Of a stretch of 64,000 bases of DNA, positions 54,831 to 64,000 are shown piece by piece. Each line of letters opens with the position of its first letter. The first letter of the stretch is position 1. The position numbers and the translations under genes were made by a program. The DNA comes from Cognaticolwellia beringensis (lineage in GTDB: Bacteria > Pseudomonadota > Gammaproteobacteria > Enterobacterales > Alteromonadaceae), in the NCBI RefSeq assembly GCF_002076895.1, contig NZ_CP020465.1:2232001-2296000 (forward strand), read 5' to 3'. The notes under the pieces are model-generated. The model had not been told where the DNA came from. It saw only the letters and a program-made list of their open reading frames with translations, and ran no database searches.

Positions 54831-56375
54831 TTAAGTTAACTTTAATAAGTTACTTCCTGTCATTTCTTCGGGTTGTGCCATGTTCATTAATGATAAAACC
54901 GTCGGGGCTATATCACTGAGCGCGCCAGTTTTTGCCATTGTTGCGTTTCTACCAACATAAATTAACGGAACAGGTTCACAGGTATGCGCGGTATGGGCTT
55001 GTCCTGAAACGTTGTCCATCATTTGTTCTGCGTTGCCGTGATCAGCGGTAATTAAACACTCACTGCCCGTTTTTGCTAAGGCGGTAACTATTCTACCGAT
55101 ACAAGCGTCGACGGCTTCACAAGCTTTTACGGCGGCATTAAAATCACCGGTATGACCCACCATATCACCATTTGGATAATTACAAACAATAAAGTCGTGA
55201 TCGCCGCTTTCTATGGCTGCCACTAACTTGTCGGTTAATAGGGTAGAATTCATTTCTGGCTGTAAATCATAAGTGGCGACTTGTGGAGAAGGGACTAATA
55301 TGCGCTCTTCGCCTTTAAAAGTATCTTCTTTACCACCGCTGAAAAAAAAGGTTACGTGTGCATATTTTTCAGTTTCTGAAATTCGCAGTTGGGTTTTGTC
55401 ATGTTTCTCAAGCCATTCGCCTAATACGTTGTGAAGTTCGACCTTTGGAAATGCACAGGGTGCATCAATATCAGCCGCATATTCAGTTAACATCACGAAG
55501 CCACCGAGTTTAGGCTGTGTTTTACGCTTAAAGCCTGAAAATTCGGGGTCTGTAAAACAGCGGGTAAATTGACGTGCACGATCGGCTCGAAAATTCATAA
55601 ATATCATGGCATCGCCGTCTTGCACTTGAATAACGTCACCCTTGGCGTTGGTAATTGCTGAAGCTTTAACGAATTCGTCATTTTCATCACGTTCGTAAGC
55701 CGCATGTAAAGCGTCAGTTGCTTTGCTGTATTGGTATTCGGCCTGACCTGAAACCATTAAATTATAAGCGGATTCGACGCGATCCCAACGTTGGTCTCGG
55801 TCCATAGCATAATAACGGCCAATAACTGAGGCGACTTGTCCACAGCCGAGCTGGGCAAATTTCTCTTGGGCTTTTATCAGTGAAGCTTCTGCACTGCGCG
55901 GTGGTGTGTCACGACCATCTAAAAAAGCATGTAAATAAATCGCCGTAGCGCCTTTTTCAGCCGCCATTTCTAACATGGCAAAAATATGGTCTTCATGGCT
56001 ATGGACGCCACCGGGAGATAATAGACCAAAAACGTGAATCGCTTTGTTGTTACTTACGGCATTTTCTACTGCATTAACTAGTGTAGGGTTACTTTGAAAT
56101 TCTTTATCTTTAATTGCTTTGGTAATACGAGTGAAGTCTTGATAAACAATACGTCCAGCGCCTAAGTTGACATGGCCAACCTCAGAGTTACCCATTTGCC
56201 CATCAGGTAAACCAACCGCCATGCCAGAGGTTTCAATCAGCATATTGGGCTTATTCGCCATTAAGTTATCTAATACTGGGGTATTGGCATGAAAAATAGC
56301 ATTTGATTCTGTGTTTTCTCTATATCCCCAACCATCTAGAATAATAAGAACGGTAGACTTCTTGTTTGGCATCAC
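54831..56375 (-). CDS. gpmM: 2,3-bisphosphoglycerate-independent phosphoglycerate mutase
   Basis: The glycolytic enzyme that interconverts 3- and 2-phosphoglycerate, manganese-dependent. The 514-residue protein has the metal site [17 protein letters not shown] (Asp14), the phosphorylated serine Ser64 in [34 protein letters not shown], and the late [13 protein letters not shown] and [10 protein letters not shown]. Length is normal. It is the first gene of the gpmM-envC-yibQ operon and is divergent from yibN. Two consecutive ATG codons open the frame; either may serve. Confidence 0.96.
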   Translation of the reverse strand: MMPNKKSTVLIILDGWGYRENTESNAIFHANTPVLDNLMANKPNMLIETSGMAVGLPDGQMGNSEVGHVNLGAGRIVYQDFTRITKAIKDKEFQSNPTLVNAVENAVSNNKAIHVFGLLSPGGVHSHEDHIFAMLEMAAEKGATAIYLHAFLDGRDTPPRSAEASLIKAQEKFAQLGCGQVASVIGRYYAMDRDQRWDRVESAYNLMVSGQAEYQYSKATDALHAAYERDENDEFVKASAITNAKGDVIQVQDGDAMIFMNFRADRARQFTRCFTDPEFSGFKRKTQPKLGGFVMLTEYAADIDAPCAFPKVELHNVLGEWLEKHDKTQLRISETEKYAHVTFFFSGGKEDTFKGEERILVPSPQVATYDLQPEMNSTLLTDKLVAAIESGDHDFIVCNYPNGDMVGHTGDFNAAVKACEAVDACIGRIVTALAKTGSECLITADHGNAEQMMDNVSGQAHTAHTCEPVPLIYVGRNATMAKTGALSDIAPTVLSLMNMAQPEEMTGSNLLKLT

Positions 56376-56594
56376 GGCTTCCTTTATACGAGCAAAGATA
56401 GATAAAAATAATACGAGTAAAGATAAATGAAAATAATTTTCAGCTGCAGTATATCAAGACACGAAGTGAATATCTTCTGTCTGTTTAGACAAAATGTTTC
56501 AGTTTTAAGATCAAAATATAGCGATATGCGGCAAGTTATTTAAAAATTGTGTTTTTCTATGAAAAGTTCAGTTTGGGTTTAGTTTATTAGCCTG

Positions 56595-56600
56595 TATACT
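56595..56600 (+). promoter_or_regulatory. Possible -10 box of the yibN-grxC-secB-gpsA operon
   Basis: TATACT lies 35 bases before the yibN ATG, with TTGGGT (56573-56578) as a possible -35 box at 16 bp spacing. The match is reasonable but not unique in this AT-rich stretch. Confidence 0.35.
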
Positions 56601-56635
56601 GTGGAAAATTTTTAGTTAATTAGAATATAAAACTT

Positions 56636-57061
56636 ATGGATCAACTTATCACTTTCGCAATGAGTCAGCCTTTACTTAGCGCTGCTTGGCTGGTTATTGT
56701 TTTAATGATTATTGTCATTACTATTAAAATTCAAATGTCGCCTATTAAGCAATTAAGTACACAACAAATGACTTTTTTAATTAATAGAGAGTCGGGCGTT
56801 GTGGTTGATAGCCGAAGCGAAAAAGACTTTAAAGCCGGCCACATTGTTGATGCTGTGCACCTTGGTAATGAAAAAGTCACTAAAAATGACTTCACTAGTC
56901 TTGAAAAACATAAAGATAAACCCATTATTATAGTATGTAGTGCTGGTATGAGTGCAAGCAAAGTAGCTAATCAACTAGCAAAAGCGGGCTTCACTCGAGT
57001 AAGTATACTCAAAGGTGGAATGAGTGCATGGTTAAGTGCGGGTTTACCGGTAACTAAGTAG
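56636..57061 (+). CDS. yibN: Rhodanese-like domain protein (YibN)
   Basis: A 141-residue protein with one N-terminal membrane segment (about 12-31) and a cytoplasmic rhodanese domain. The active-site loop is CSAGMSAS with Cys101, and VVVDSRSEKDFKAGHIVDAV is the conserved substrate-domain start. It stands directly before grxC and secB, as in E. coli. The natural acceptor of sulfur is not known; the membrane position and secB linkage suggest a role near protein export. Confidence 0.92.
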   Translation: MDQLITFAMSQPLLSAAWLVIVLMIIVITIKIQMSPIKQLSTQQMTFLINRESGVVVDSRSEKDFKAGHIVDAVHLGNEKVTKNDFTSLEKHKDKPIIIVCSAGMSASKVANQLAKAGFTRVSILKGGMSAWLSAGLPVTK

Positions 57062-57087
57062 TAACAATTAAACAACGGATTATCATA

Positions 57088-57345
57088 ATGGCAGTTGATA
57101 TATATACTAAAGCGACTTGTTTTTATTGCATGAGAGCGAAAGCCTTATTTGCTGATATGAACGTTGCTTACAATGAAATAAAAATTGACGGTGATGCACC
57201 ACTGCGTGACAAAATGATCAAACGCAGTCAGGGCGCTTCAACCGTGCCACAAATATTTATTAACAATGCCCATATTGGCGGTTGTGACGATTTATTTGCA
57301 TTACATGCGCAAGGAAAATTAGCTTCACTTTTAGCCTCAGAGTAA
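57088..57345 (+). CDS. grxC: Glutaredoxin 3
   Basis: A cytoplasmic thiol-disulfide oxidoreductase using glutathione. The 85-residue protein has the active site CFYC (Cys11, Cys14), where E. coli GrxC has CPYC, plus the cis-Pro loop STVPQIFIN and GGCDDL for glutathione binding. The Pro-to-Phe change is tolerated in glutaredoxins and may shift the redox potential. It lies between yibN and secB with short gaps, in the conserved order. Confidence 0.95.
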   Translation: MAVDIYTKATCFYCMRAKALFADMNVAYNEIKIDGDAPLRDKMIKRSQGASTVPQIFINNAHIGGCDDLFALHAQGKLASLLASE

Positions 57346-57408
57346 AAGTGAAAATATCTTAGAATAAAATGCCAATAAATAATGGCGTAAATATAAAGGA
57401 AGAACAAC

Positions 57409-57918
57409 ATGGCTGACGAAATTCAAAACGGCGCAGAAGCGACTACAGAGCAACAAGCACCACAATTTGCTATTCAACGCGTTTACACGAAAGATATCTC
57501 ATTTGAAACACCAAATTCACCGGCAATTTTTCAAAAAGATTGGAAGCCTGAAGTCCAGTTAGATATTGATACTAAATCGACTAAACTTGCTGATGATACT
57601 TATGAAGTGACGTTATCATTGACGGTTACTGCTACAGTTGAAGAACAAACGGCTTTTCTAGCTGAAGTACAACAAGCCGGTATTTTCACCATTGGTAATC
57701 TTCCTGAAGCGCAGCTAGCACATACTATTGGTGCATTTTGCCCAACAACATTATTCCCATATGCTCGCGAAGCTGTTGCCAACTTAGTTAGTCGTGGTTC
57801 ATTCCCACAAATTAACTTAGCTCCGGTAAACTTTGAAGCATTATTCGCAAATTATGTACAACAACGTGCAGCACAAGCGAATGCAGAACAAGCACCAACA
57901 AGCACAGAAACTCACTAG
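57409..57918 (+). CDS. secB: Protein-export chaperone SecB
   Basis: A 169-residue tetrameric chaperone that keeps secretory precursors unfolded and delivers them to SecA. The family core is clear: [45 protein letters not shown] and [20 protein letters not shown]. The acidic, Gln-rich ends are typical. AAAGGAAGAAC precedes the ATG. It is followed after three bases by gpsA, so both are co-translated or closely co-transcribed. Confidence 0.97.
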   Translation: MADEIQNGAEATTEQQAPQFAIQRVYTKDISFETPNSPAIFQKDWKPEVQLDIDTKSTKLADDTYEVTLSLTVTATVEEQTAFLAEVQQAGIFTIGNLPEAQLAHTIGAFCPTTLFPYAREAVANLVSRGSFPQINLAPVNFEALFANYVQQRAAQANAEQAPTSTETH

Positions 57919-57921
57919 TTT

Positions 57922-58929
57922 ATGAGTCCTGTTCTTGCCGACATTTCAGTTATTGGCGCTGGCTCTTATGGTACAGCGCTAGCAATATGCTTAGCGCGTA
58001 ATGGCCATAAAACACTGCTTTGGGCACGTGATGAAAATCACGTTGCTGAAATGGCGAGTACGCGTGCTAATGAAAAATATTTACCGGGTAGCAAGTTTCC
58101 TGAAGCATTAGTGGTTAGTAATGATTTAGCCAATGTAGTCGCTGCCAGTAAAAATATTTTATTAGTGGTACCTAGCCATGTTTTTGGTGAAATGTTGACG
58201 CAAATAAAGCCTTTTTTGAGAAAAGATGCCCGTTTAGTCTGGGCAACTAAAGGTTTAGAGCACGATACAGGGCGCTTATTGCAAGACGTAGCACGAGAAA
58301 TTTTAGGTGACGATATATCGTTAGCTGTGCTTTCTGGACCTACCTTTGCAAAAGAAATGGCAGCAGGATTACCAACCGCGATATCTTTATCTTCAACAGA
58401 TGATGCCTTCGTTGATGACATATCGAATTTATTGCACTGTGAGCGCACTTTTCGTGTTTACAGTAATAAAGACTTTATTGGTGTGCAACTAGGTGGCGCG
58501 GTTAAAAATGTTATTGCGATTGGCGCAGGCATGGCTGATGGCATTGGCTTTGGTGCTAATGCACGTACTGCTTTGATCACTCGTGGCCTAGCAGAAATGA
58601 CTCGTTTAGGTTGTGCGCTAAACGCAGAGCCTTCAACATTTATGGGCATGGCAGGGTTAGGTGATTTAGTTTTAACTTGTACCGATAACCAGTCACGTAA
58701 TCGGCGCTTTGGCTTAGCTTTAGGTGCTGGCGCAGGCGTAGAACAGGCTATTGCAGATATTGGTCAAGTGGTAGAAGGTTATCGCAATACCAAAGAAGTC
58801 TATATGCTGGCCCAGCGAATGGGCGTTGAAATGCCGATCGTAGAGCAGGTTTATCAAGTGCTTTATTGCGGTAAAGATGCCAGATTAGCCGCAGCAGATT
58901 TATTATCACGCGATCGTAAATTCGAATAG
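57922..58929 (+). CDS. gpsA: Glycerol-3-phosphate dehydrogenase [NAD(P)+]
   Basis: Makes sn-glycerol-3-phosphate from dihydroxyacetone phosphate for phospholipid synthesis. The 335-residue protein has the Rossmann loop [20 protein letters not shown], the catalytic-Lys region [20 protein letters not shown] and [20 protein letters not shown]. Start and length are normal. It ends the yibN-grxC-secB-gpsA operon. In this strain glycerol-3-phosphate could also feed the CDP-glycerol pathway of the polysaccharide locus (inference). Confidence 0.97.
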   Translation: MSPVLADISVIGAGSYGTALAICLARNGHKTLLWARDENHVAEMASTRANEKYLPGSKFPEALVVSNDLANVVAASKNILLVVPSHVFGEMLTQIKPFLRKDARLVWATKGLEHDTGRLLQDVAREILGDDISLAVLSGPTFAKEMAAGLPTAISLSSTDDAFVDDISNLLHCERTFRVYSNKDFIGVQLGGAVKNVIAIGAGMADGIGFGANARTALITRGLAEMTRLGCALNAEPSTFMGMAGLGDLVLTCTDNQSRNRRFGLALGAGAGVEQAIADIGQVVEGYRNTKEVYMLAQRMGVEMPIVEQVYQVLYCGKDARLAAADLLSRDRKFE

Positions 58930-58947
58930 TTGCCAATAAATTCTAAT

Positions 58948-59736
58948 TTGACGGCATAAATGCCGGCCTACAATAGACAAACGCCTGAATTGCCAATTAA
59001 TTTATACCATAAATTGTAGGTTGGGCTTTAGCCCATCAGGTTGATTTCGTTAATTTATTTGTAATTTATTTGTAATTTATGTTTAATTTAATATAGATTT
59101 GACGGCATAAATGCCGACCTACAATGGGCAACGGCTGAATTGCCGATTAATTTATACCATAAATTGTAGGTTGGGCTTTAGCCCATCAGACTAATTCCGT
59201 TACTCAGCTAACCCATTAATTTATTTAAAATTGTTGTCCGATTAAATATAGATTTGACGGCATAAATGCCGACCTTCAATGGGCAACGGCTGAATTGCCG
59301 ATTAATTTATACGATAAATTGTAGGTTGGGATTTAGCCCATCAGGTTGATTTCGTTGATTTATTTGTAATTTATGTTTAATTTAATATAGATTTGACGGC
59401 ATAAATGCCGACCTACAATGGGCAACGGCTGAATTGCCGATTAATTTATACCATAAATTGTAGGTTGGGCTTTAGCCCATCAGGTTGATTTCGTTGATTC
59501 GTTGATTCGTTAATTCCGTTATTCAGCTAACCCATTAATTTATTTAAAATTGTTGTCCGATTAAATATAGATTTGACGGCATAAATGCCGACCTACAATA
59601 GACAACGGCTGAATTGCCAATTAATTTACGCCATAAATTGTAGGTTGGGCTTTAGCCCATCATCTTGATCCTGTTGTTTTTTGTAAATTTTCTTTCGATT
59701 CATGATGATTTGACGGCATAAATGCCGACCTACAAT
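58948..59736. repeat. REP-like array C between gpsA and trmL
   Basis: Six copies of TTGACGGCATAAATGCCGAC-CTACAA alternate with five copies of TGTAGGTTGGGCTTTAGCCC, each about 150 bp apart. Conserved spacers include GGCAACGGCTGAATTGCCGA and ATTAATTTATACCATAAATT. The logic matches arrays A and B (outer TGTAGGT/ACCTACA arms around palindromes), but one palindrome has a different core (CGGCATAAATGCCG). The whole 826-bp gap is repeat; no gene is present. In many relatives cysE lies here. Confidence 0.92.
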
Positions 59737-59755
59737 ATTTAAATCTTTTTCTATA

Positions 59756-60220
59756 CTACACCGAATTTTCAAAACCTAATTGACGCCAAGCCTCATAAAC
59801 AATTACAGCGGTAGCGTTGGATAAATTCATACTACGGCTGTCTTTTAACATGGGGATCCTGATTTTGTCTTGATTGGGAATTTGTTGCCTAACATCTTCC
59901 GGTAAACCGCCTGTTTCAGAGCCAAATAACAGATAATCACCGGTCTGAAAGCTGATGTCACCGTAATAGCCAGTTGACTTTGTTGTAACAGCTAACACAC
60001 GCTTAGGTTGTTCAGATTCAATAAAACTTTGATAGTTTGCATGGCGTTTTAGGGCGGCAAACTCATGGTAATCTAAACCCGCTCGGCGCAATTTTTTATC
60101 TTCTAGGTCAAAGCCGAGCGGCTCAATGAGATGTAATCTAAAACCAGTATTAGCACATAGGCGGATAATATTGCCAGTGTTGGGTGGAATTTGAGGTTGA
60201 AATAAAACGACATCTAACAT
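59756..60220 (-). CDS. trmL: tRNA (cytidine/uridine-34-2'-O)-methyltransferase
   Basis: A small SPOUT methyltransferase of 154 residues that 2'-O-methylates the wobble base of leucine tRNAs. It has the family knot: [52 protein letters not shown] and [20 protein letters not shown]. Length is normal for TrmL/YibK. In E. coli it follows gpsA-cysE; here it lies beyond array C on the opposite strand. Confidence 0.96.
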   Translation of the reverse strand: MLDVVLFQPQIPPNTGNIIRLCANTGFRLHLIEPLGFDLEDKKLRRAGLDYHEFAALKRHANYQSFIESEQPKRVLAVTTKSTGYYGDISFQTGDYLLFGSETGGLPEDVRQQIPNQDKIRIPMLKDSRSMNLSNATAVIVYEAWRQLGFENSV

Positions 60221-60331
60221 AGCAAGTGCTTAATAAATTGTATAATTAAATGGTATTATACAGGCCTTGAGGCGAATGCTTAAGCTTTGCTTTTATAATC
60301 TTAAGTAATATTTATTGACTAGGAGGACTCA

Positions 60332-61258
60332 GTGCCGGAAAACAAGATAGATTCCAACCAATATGCATACTTGGTTAAGTTGGCAGCTTTTGCAGCAACA
60401 ACAACCGCCATGATATTAGTGGTGTTGAAGCTTTATGCGTATTTTGTCACTGATGCTAGCGCGATGCTGGCGTCTGCCACCGACTCAATTTTGGATTTAT
60501 TTGCCTCCATTATGAATGTGGTCATTTTACGTTTCGCTTTGGCCCCTGCCGATAAAGAACATAAATTTGGCCATGGTAAAGCGGAAAGCCTAGCAGGATT
60601 AGTACAAGCAGCATTTGTTCTCGGTTCAGCGTTATTACTGGTATTTAATGGTGTCGATCGCATTATTAACCCTCAAGAAGTTGTTCGCACGGAAGTCGGT
60701 ATTGTTGTGTCAATTATCGCCATTGTTATGACCTTAATGTTGGTCATATTGCAAAAATATGTCATTAACCAAACAAAGTCTGTCGCCATAAGCGCCGATG
60801 CTTTGCATTATCAATCTGATTTAATTCTGAACTTAGGTGTGCTTGCGGCACTATTTTTAAGTCAAGGCTATTGGTTACAGGCTGATGGGTTTTTTACCGT
60901 TGCAGTCGCTATATTCCTATTGATTGGTGCCGGTAAAATAATCTGGACCAGTGTCCATCAATTAATGGATCATGAACTTACCGCAGAAGAGCTTAGCATT
61001 ATAAAGAAAATTGTTTTGGCACATGAAGGTACGCATGGCTTACATGAGTTAAGAACGCGACAAGCAGGGCCCGATCGTTTTATACAGTTTCATTTAGAAT
61101 TAGATGGTGAGTTGTCTTTGTTAGAAGCTCATACCATAGGTGAGGCTATTGAAGTTGAAATTATTGAGGCGCTAGCCCCTTGCGAAGTTTTTATTCACCA
61201 CGACCCTTTGTCAGCAGCCAACCATCATCAAGCTACAGATGAAATAAAACGAGTATAG
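60332..61258 (+). CDS. fieF: Cation-efflux pump FieF (CDF family)
   Basis: Inner-membrane proton antiporter for iron and zinc. The 308-residue protein has six membrane segments. The metal site lies in ATDSILDLFASIMNVVILRF and ISADALHYQSDLILNLGVLA (paired Asp residues), with HKFGHGKAESLAGLVQAAF between them. A cytoplasmic C-terminal domain ends with FIHHDPL. The start is GTG, six bases after a consensus AGGAGG, which settles the choice. It is divergent from trmL. Confidence 0.94.
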   Translation: MPENKIDSNQYAYLVKLAAFAATTTAMILVVLKLYAYFVTDASAMLASATDSILDLFASIMNVVILRFALAPADKEHKFGHGKAESLAGLVQAAFVLGSALLLVFNGVDRIINPQEVVRTEVGIVVSIIAIVMTLMLVILQKYVINQTKSVAISADALHYQSDLILNLGVLAALFLSQGYWLQADGFFTVAVAIFLLIGAGKIIWTSVHQLMDHELTAEELSIIKKIVLAHEGTHGLHELRTRQAGPDRFIQFHLELDGELSLLEAHTIGEAIEVEIIEALAPCEVFIHHDPLSAANHHQATDEIKRV

Positions 61259-61290
61259 ATAACTAAGCCTAAGCACAATTGTAATATGGC

Positions 61291-62361
61291 TTATTGGTGT
61301 AGCTTAAACCACGCGATGGTATGATCTATGGCGCTATCACGGTATTTATCGAGTTCAAAAAAAAGCTCGTGATAGGCGCCAGATATGATGACGGGTTTAC
61401 CCTCGGGGCAAGCGTTACTATTGCTTTTATATAGCTGTTGGCAAAAACTGGTTTGCGCATCATTATCTACAATGTGTTCACTACCGGCTTGTAACATTTG
61501 TATCGGTAGCGACAATTTATCAATATCATTGAGTAAATTGTCTGAATTGATAATAGCTTGCTCTAACCAGTTAAATGTTACGCCGCCAAGTTTTAACTCT
61601 GGTTGTTCGTGGTACAAGGCTTGAAAACGCTCAAAACGTGGCGCTGAATGCATTAAACGATTTTCATCAAATGTACTTTTATTGATATCGTTTTGGCCGA
61701 AAAAATACCATGGTGTATCAGATAACCAACGGTTTAGCATTGAACCGGTTTTTATTAGAGATTTTGCAAGCCAATCCGGTGTACCACCACGTGATATTGC
61801 TATCATGGGTGAGCTTAACGTTAGTGCTTTGATATTATTTGGATAAAGTTGTAAGTATCTTAAAGCTATCGCTCCGCCCATTGAATGAGCAAGCATATAT
61901 GCGTGTTGCTTATGTTGAGGATATCGCTCAGGTAGAATAAGGTTGAGTAGTTGATGCAAATCCTCGGCGTATTGATCAAACTTCTCGATATAGCCTTGTA
62001 AGCGGTTAGGTGTTAAACGCGCTGAGAGTCCTTGTCCACGATGATCTATGATCACGCTATCATAGCCCTGATTATCGAGATCGAAAGCTAACTCTTGGTA
62101 TTTCAGGTAACTCTCCGAACGGCCAGGTACGATAACAATGTAAGGCTGTTCAGGACGTTTAAAATTAGTCGCATAAGCAATACTAATATTGTCGTCGGTT
62201 GTGAATGACGCTTGCTGCACTGATTGCCAGAAGGTTGCAATAGCGATTGTTTTTTCTAGTGTGAGTGCTCGCTTACTCTCTGCGCTAATATTATTAGCCA
62301 TTGCTGAAGTTCCTAAAAATAGCCAACATAAAACTAGTGGATAAAATTGCTTATAATTCAC
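61291..62361 (-). CDS. pldB: Alpha/beta hydrolase, lysophospholipase L2-like
   Basis: A 356-residue hydrolase resembling E. coli PldB: VPGRSESYLKYQELAFDL, IIDHRGQGLSARL, the nucleophile elbow AHSMGGAI and the late GAYHELFFELDKYRD with the catalytic His. Unlike PldB it has a signal peptide (to about residue 22, SAMAN), so it probably works in the periplasm or outer membrane. It overlaps the end of the sensor kinase gene by 11 bases and is thus likely part of the cpxRA transcript. Confidence 0.85.
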   Translation of the reverse strand: MNYKQFYPLVLCWLFLGTSAMANNISAESKRALTLEKTIAIATFWQSVQQASFTTDDNISIAYATNFKRPEQPYIVIVPGRSESYLKYQELAFDLDNQGYDSVIIDHRGQGLSARLTPNRLQGYIEKFDQYAEDLHQLLNLILPERYPQHKQHAYMLAHSMGGAIALRYLQLYPNNIKALTLSSPMIAISRGGTPDWLAKSLIKTGSMLNRWLSDTPWYFFGQNDINKSTFDENRLMHSAPRFERFQALYHEQPELKLGGVTFNWLEQAIINSDNLLNDIDKLSLPIQMLQAGSEHIVDNDAQTSFCQQLYKSNSNACPEGKPVIISGAYHELFFELDKYRDSAIDHTIAWFKLHQ

Positions 62362-63751
62362 TATTTTTGCTTATCTCTAGCGGTAATTCAATGATAACCG
62401 TTAGCCCATTTTGGTTATTATTTTGCGCGCTAATATTGCCGTTGTGTGCAACAACGGCTTGTTTTGCTATTGCCATGCCTAAACCTGTGCCACCTGTCGC
62501 CCGATCACGCGCTTGAGCAACGCGATAAAAGGGTTCAAACAACTTAGGTAAGTCGTCAGCGGGAACACCGGTACCAGTATCAATGACTTTAATAATGAAC
62601 TTCGTGCTTTTTTTACTTAAATTAACGCTTACTTGATGATTTTCATGGCTATAGTTTATCGCATTTATCAAAATATTATTAATGGCGCTAGACAATAAGT
62701 TTGGATCTGCAGGCAGTAACGCCGGGCCGTGTGATGTAAAGCTTATGGTTATGGACTTTTCATTCGCGATATATTGCGCATCTTCAATACAAAGGCTTAA
62801 TAGCTGCTTAAGATCTACTGACATTAGCTCCATTTGGCTAATGGTATTCTCCAACCTTGATAAGGATAATACATTTGAGATCATATCATCGAGTCTGGTG
62901 ATCTCAAGTTCACATCGTTGTAAATGTTTATGTAACAAAGCCTCTGTAATATTATCCTGCTGAGCAAGCCCTAGCGCTATTTGCAATCGAGTCATTGGTG
63001 AACGTAATTCATGAGAAACGTCGGCCATTAGTCGTTGATGCGAGCCAATATTTTGCTCTAGCTTTTCAGCCATTAAGTTGAAACTTACCGCACAAGCGCC
63101 AATTTCATCATTGCGTTGCGCAATTAAGGGTATGCGAGCGCTAAATTCACCATCACCAAAACGTGCCGCCGCTTTTTGCATGGCAATTAATGGCTTAGTT
63201 AATGATCGAGTAAGTAGCCAGAGTAAAAAGGAACTGATAATGATTGGAATAGCTATGCGCAACCATGTTGGCATACGTTGAATGATGCTACCAAAGGGAG
63301 GCTTTCGATCACGACTTGCTAAATATAATTGATAGGGGGTACCAGCAACATCAATTGCTATAGGCCCCGTCATACGATAAAACTCAAACTTGATAGTGGT
63401 GAGACGATCGAGGTTATTCTCGGCTAAAAACTCTTCTAAACTCGCGATTTGCCATCGGTCAGAAGAGTGCACTTCATTTGTAGTAGTGTTTTTTAAGAGT
63501 AATTCACGGCCTTGTTTTTTTGACAAGATTGACAGCACTTTTTGTGTTGTGCCAACAGGGGTGAGTGTCAATTTATGGTTAATTCTTTCCATTCTAGCGA
63601 TATCGGAATGATGGGTCGGGATAATAAAGCTTTTTGTTCTAAATTGTTCAGATACTAATCTCGTGATGCCTATGGTTAAAATAACAATTAACCAAAAATA
63701 AATAAATAGCTTGGCGCCTATTGAAGAAAATTTGCTGGGCATTTTAAACAT
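62351..63751 (-). CDS. cpxA: Sensor histidine kinase CpxA
   Basis: Envelope-stress sensor kinase of 466 residues. Two membrane segments (about 13-31 and 163-181) enclose a periplasmic sensor domain. HAMP is at about 182-235, and the phosphorylated His247 is in DVSHELRSPMTRLQIAL. The ATP-binding region has the N-box AINNILINAINYS, VIDTGTGVPADDL and GGTGLGMAIAK. The layout and wording match E. coli CpxA. The upstream regulator's stop overlaps its ATG (TAATG). It would respond to misfolded envelope proteins. Confidence 0.9.
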   Translation of the reverse strand: MFKMPSKFSSIGAKLFIYFWLIVILTIGITRLVSEQFRTKSFIIPTHHSDIARMERINHKLTLTPVGTTQKVLSILSKKQGRELLLKNTTTNEVHSSDRWQIASLEEFLAENNLDRLTTIKFEFYRMTGPIAIDVAGTPYQLYLASRDRKPPFGSIIQRMPTWLRIAIPIIISSFLLWLLTRSLTKPLIAMQKAAARFGDGEFSARIPLIAQRNDEIGACAVSFNLMAEKLEQNIGSHQRLMADVSHELRSPMTRLQIALGLAQQDNITEALLHKHLQRCELEITRLDDMISNVLSLSRLENTISQMELMSVDLKQLLSLCIEDAQYIANEKSITISFTSHGPALLPADPNLLSSAINNILINAINYSHENHQVSVNLSKKSTKFIIKVIDTGTGVPADDLPKLFEPFYRVAQARDRATGGTGLGMAIAKQAVVAHNGNISAQNNNQNGLTVIIELPLEISKNSEL

Positions 63752-64000
63752 TAATTTAACTCTCCCGCTAAGAATATGTAGCCAGCACCACGAATAGTTT
63801 TAAGTTTGTCACTCGGGCTAAAAGGCAGTAATTTACGTCGAATGTTACTGACATGCATATCTATACTGCGGTCGAAAGCACTTAACTTACGTTTTAATAC
63901 TTGTTCTGAAATTTCATTTTTACTGACAATTTCGCCTGGTTTTGCCATTAAATGCTCAATGATTTGGTATTCAGTGCCAGTAAGCTCAATAAACTGGTCG
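63751..64000 (-). CDS. cpxR: Response regulator CpxR, C-terminal part (cut by window edge)
   Basis: About 82 codons of an OmpR-type DNA-binding domain. The visible text (QFIELTGTEYQIIEHLMA, EQVLKRKLSAFDRSIDMHVS, NIRRKLLPF, KTIRGAGYIFL) closely follows E. coli CpxR, including the FDRAIDMHISNLRRKL region. The frame stays open through the right edge, and the receiver domain lies outside. Partner of the kinase gene it overlaps. Confidence 0.9.
   Translation of the reverse strand, partial: DQFIELTGTEYQIIEHLMAKPGEIVSKNEISEQVLKRKLSAFDRSIDMHVSNIRRKLLPFSPSDKLKTIRGAGYIFLAGELN

Noticed and set aside
58948..59736. Decayed remains of cysE in the gap after gpsA
   Set aside because: The entire gap is accounted for by repeat units and AT-rich spacers; no hexapeptide-type coding remnant was seen in either strand.

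Overview
The window reads as chromosome of an AT-rich marine gammaproteobacterium, most likely a member of the Colwelliaceae (Colwellia or Thalassotalea type). This is inferred from the housekeeping block on the right (yibQ-envC-gpmM, yibN-grxC-secB-gpsA, trmL, fieF, pldB, cpxA-cpxR), from the exosortase A (XrtA)/PEP-CTERM system, and from the many REP-like palindromic repeats. No rRNA, tRNA, CRISPR array or prophage was recognised.

Layout. Positions 1-3.6 kb hold the conserved core of an XrtA-linked exopolysaccharide locus: a chain-length determinant cut by the window edge, an outer-membrane export lipoprotein, and the polyprenyl-phosphate sugar transferase that starts the glycan. A REP-like array (3.7-5.8 kb) follows, interrupted by an IS10-like insertion sequence. 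From 6 to 35.7 kb lies a mosaic of gene blocks in alternating orientation. It encodes about a dozen glycosyltransferases, two NodB-type deacetylases plus a deacetylase-like orphan, O-acetyltransferases, a CapK/PaaK-like AMP ligase, a CDP-glycerol synthesis and transfer pair, a sulfotransferase, a flippase, an O-antigen polymerase/ligase-type protein, and a second chain-length protein fused to a tyrosine-recombinase-like domain. A second REP-like array (35.8-37.9 kb) carries an apparently identical copy of the same IS in the opposite orientation. Together the IS copies bracket about 31 kb of glycan genes.

From 38 to 51.8 kb is the protein-sorting part of the system: a probable carbohydrate-binding lipoprotein, XrtA with an EpsI-like tail, two very large TPR lipoproteins of the PrsT type in tandem, and a PEP-CTERM substrate with a convincing sigma-54 promoter. 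These are followed by a ThiF/E1-like enzyme, two paralogous exosortase-associated acyltransferases and a patatin-like lipase. From 51.9 kb onward the genes are ordinary housekeeping functions, apart from a third REP-like array between gpsA and trmL, where many gammaproteobacteria have cysE.

How it fits together. The initiating transferase, glycosyltransferases, modifying enzymes (acetyl, glycerophosphate, sulfate, deacetylation), flippase, polymerase, chain-length proteins and export lipoprotein would make and export an acidic, decorated exopolysaccharide. XrtA would process PEP-CTERM proteins destined for the same extracellular matrix. The least conventional items are the chain-length/recombinase fusion with its coupled 35-residue hydrophobic peptide, the IS pair that hit matching palindrome cores of two repeat arrays, and the ThiF/double-acyltransferase/patatin neighbourhood.
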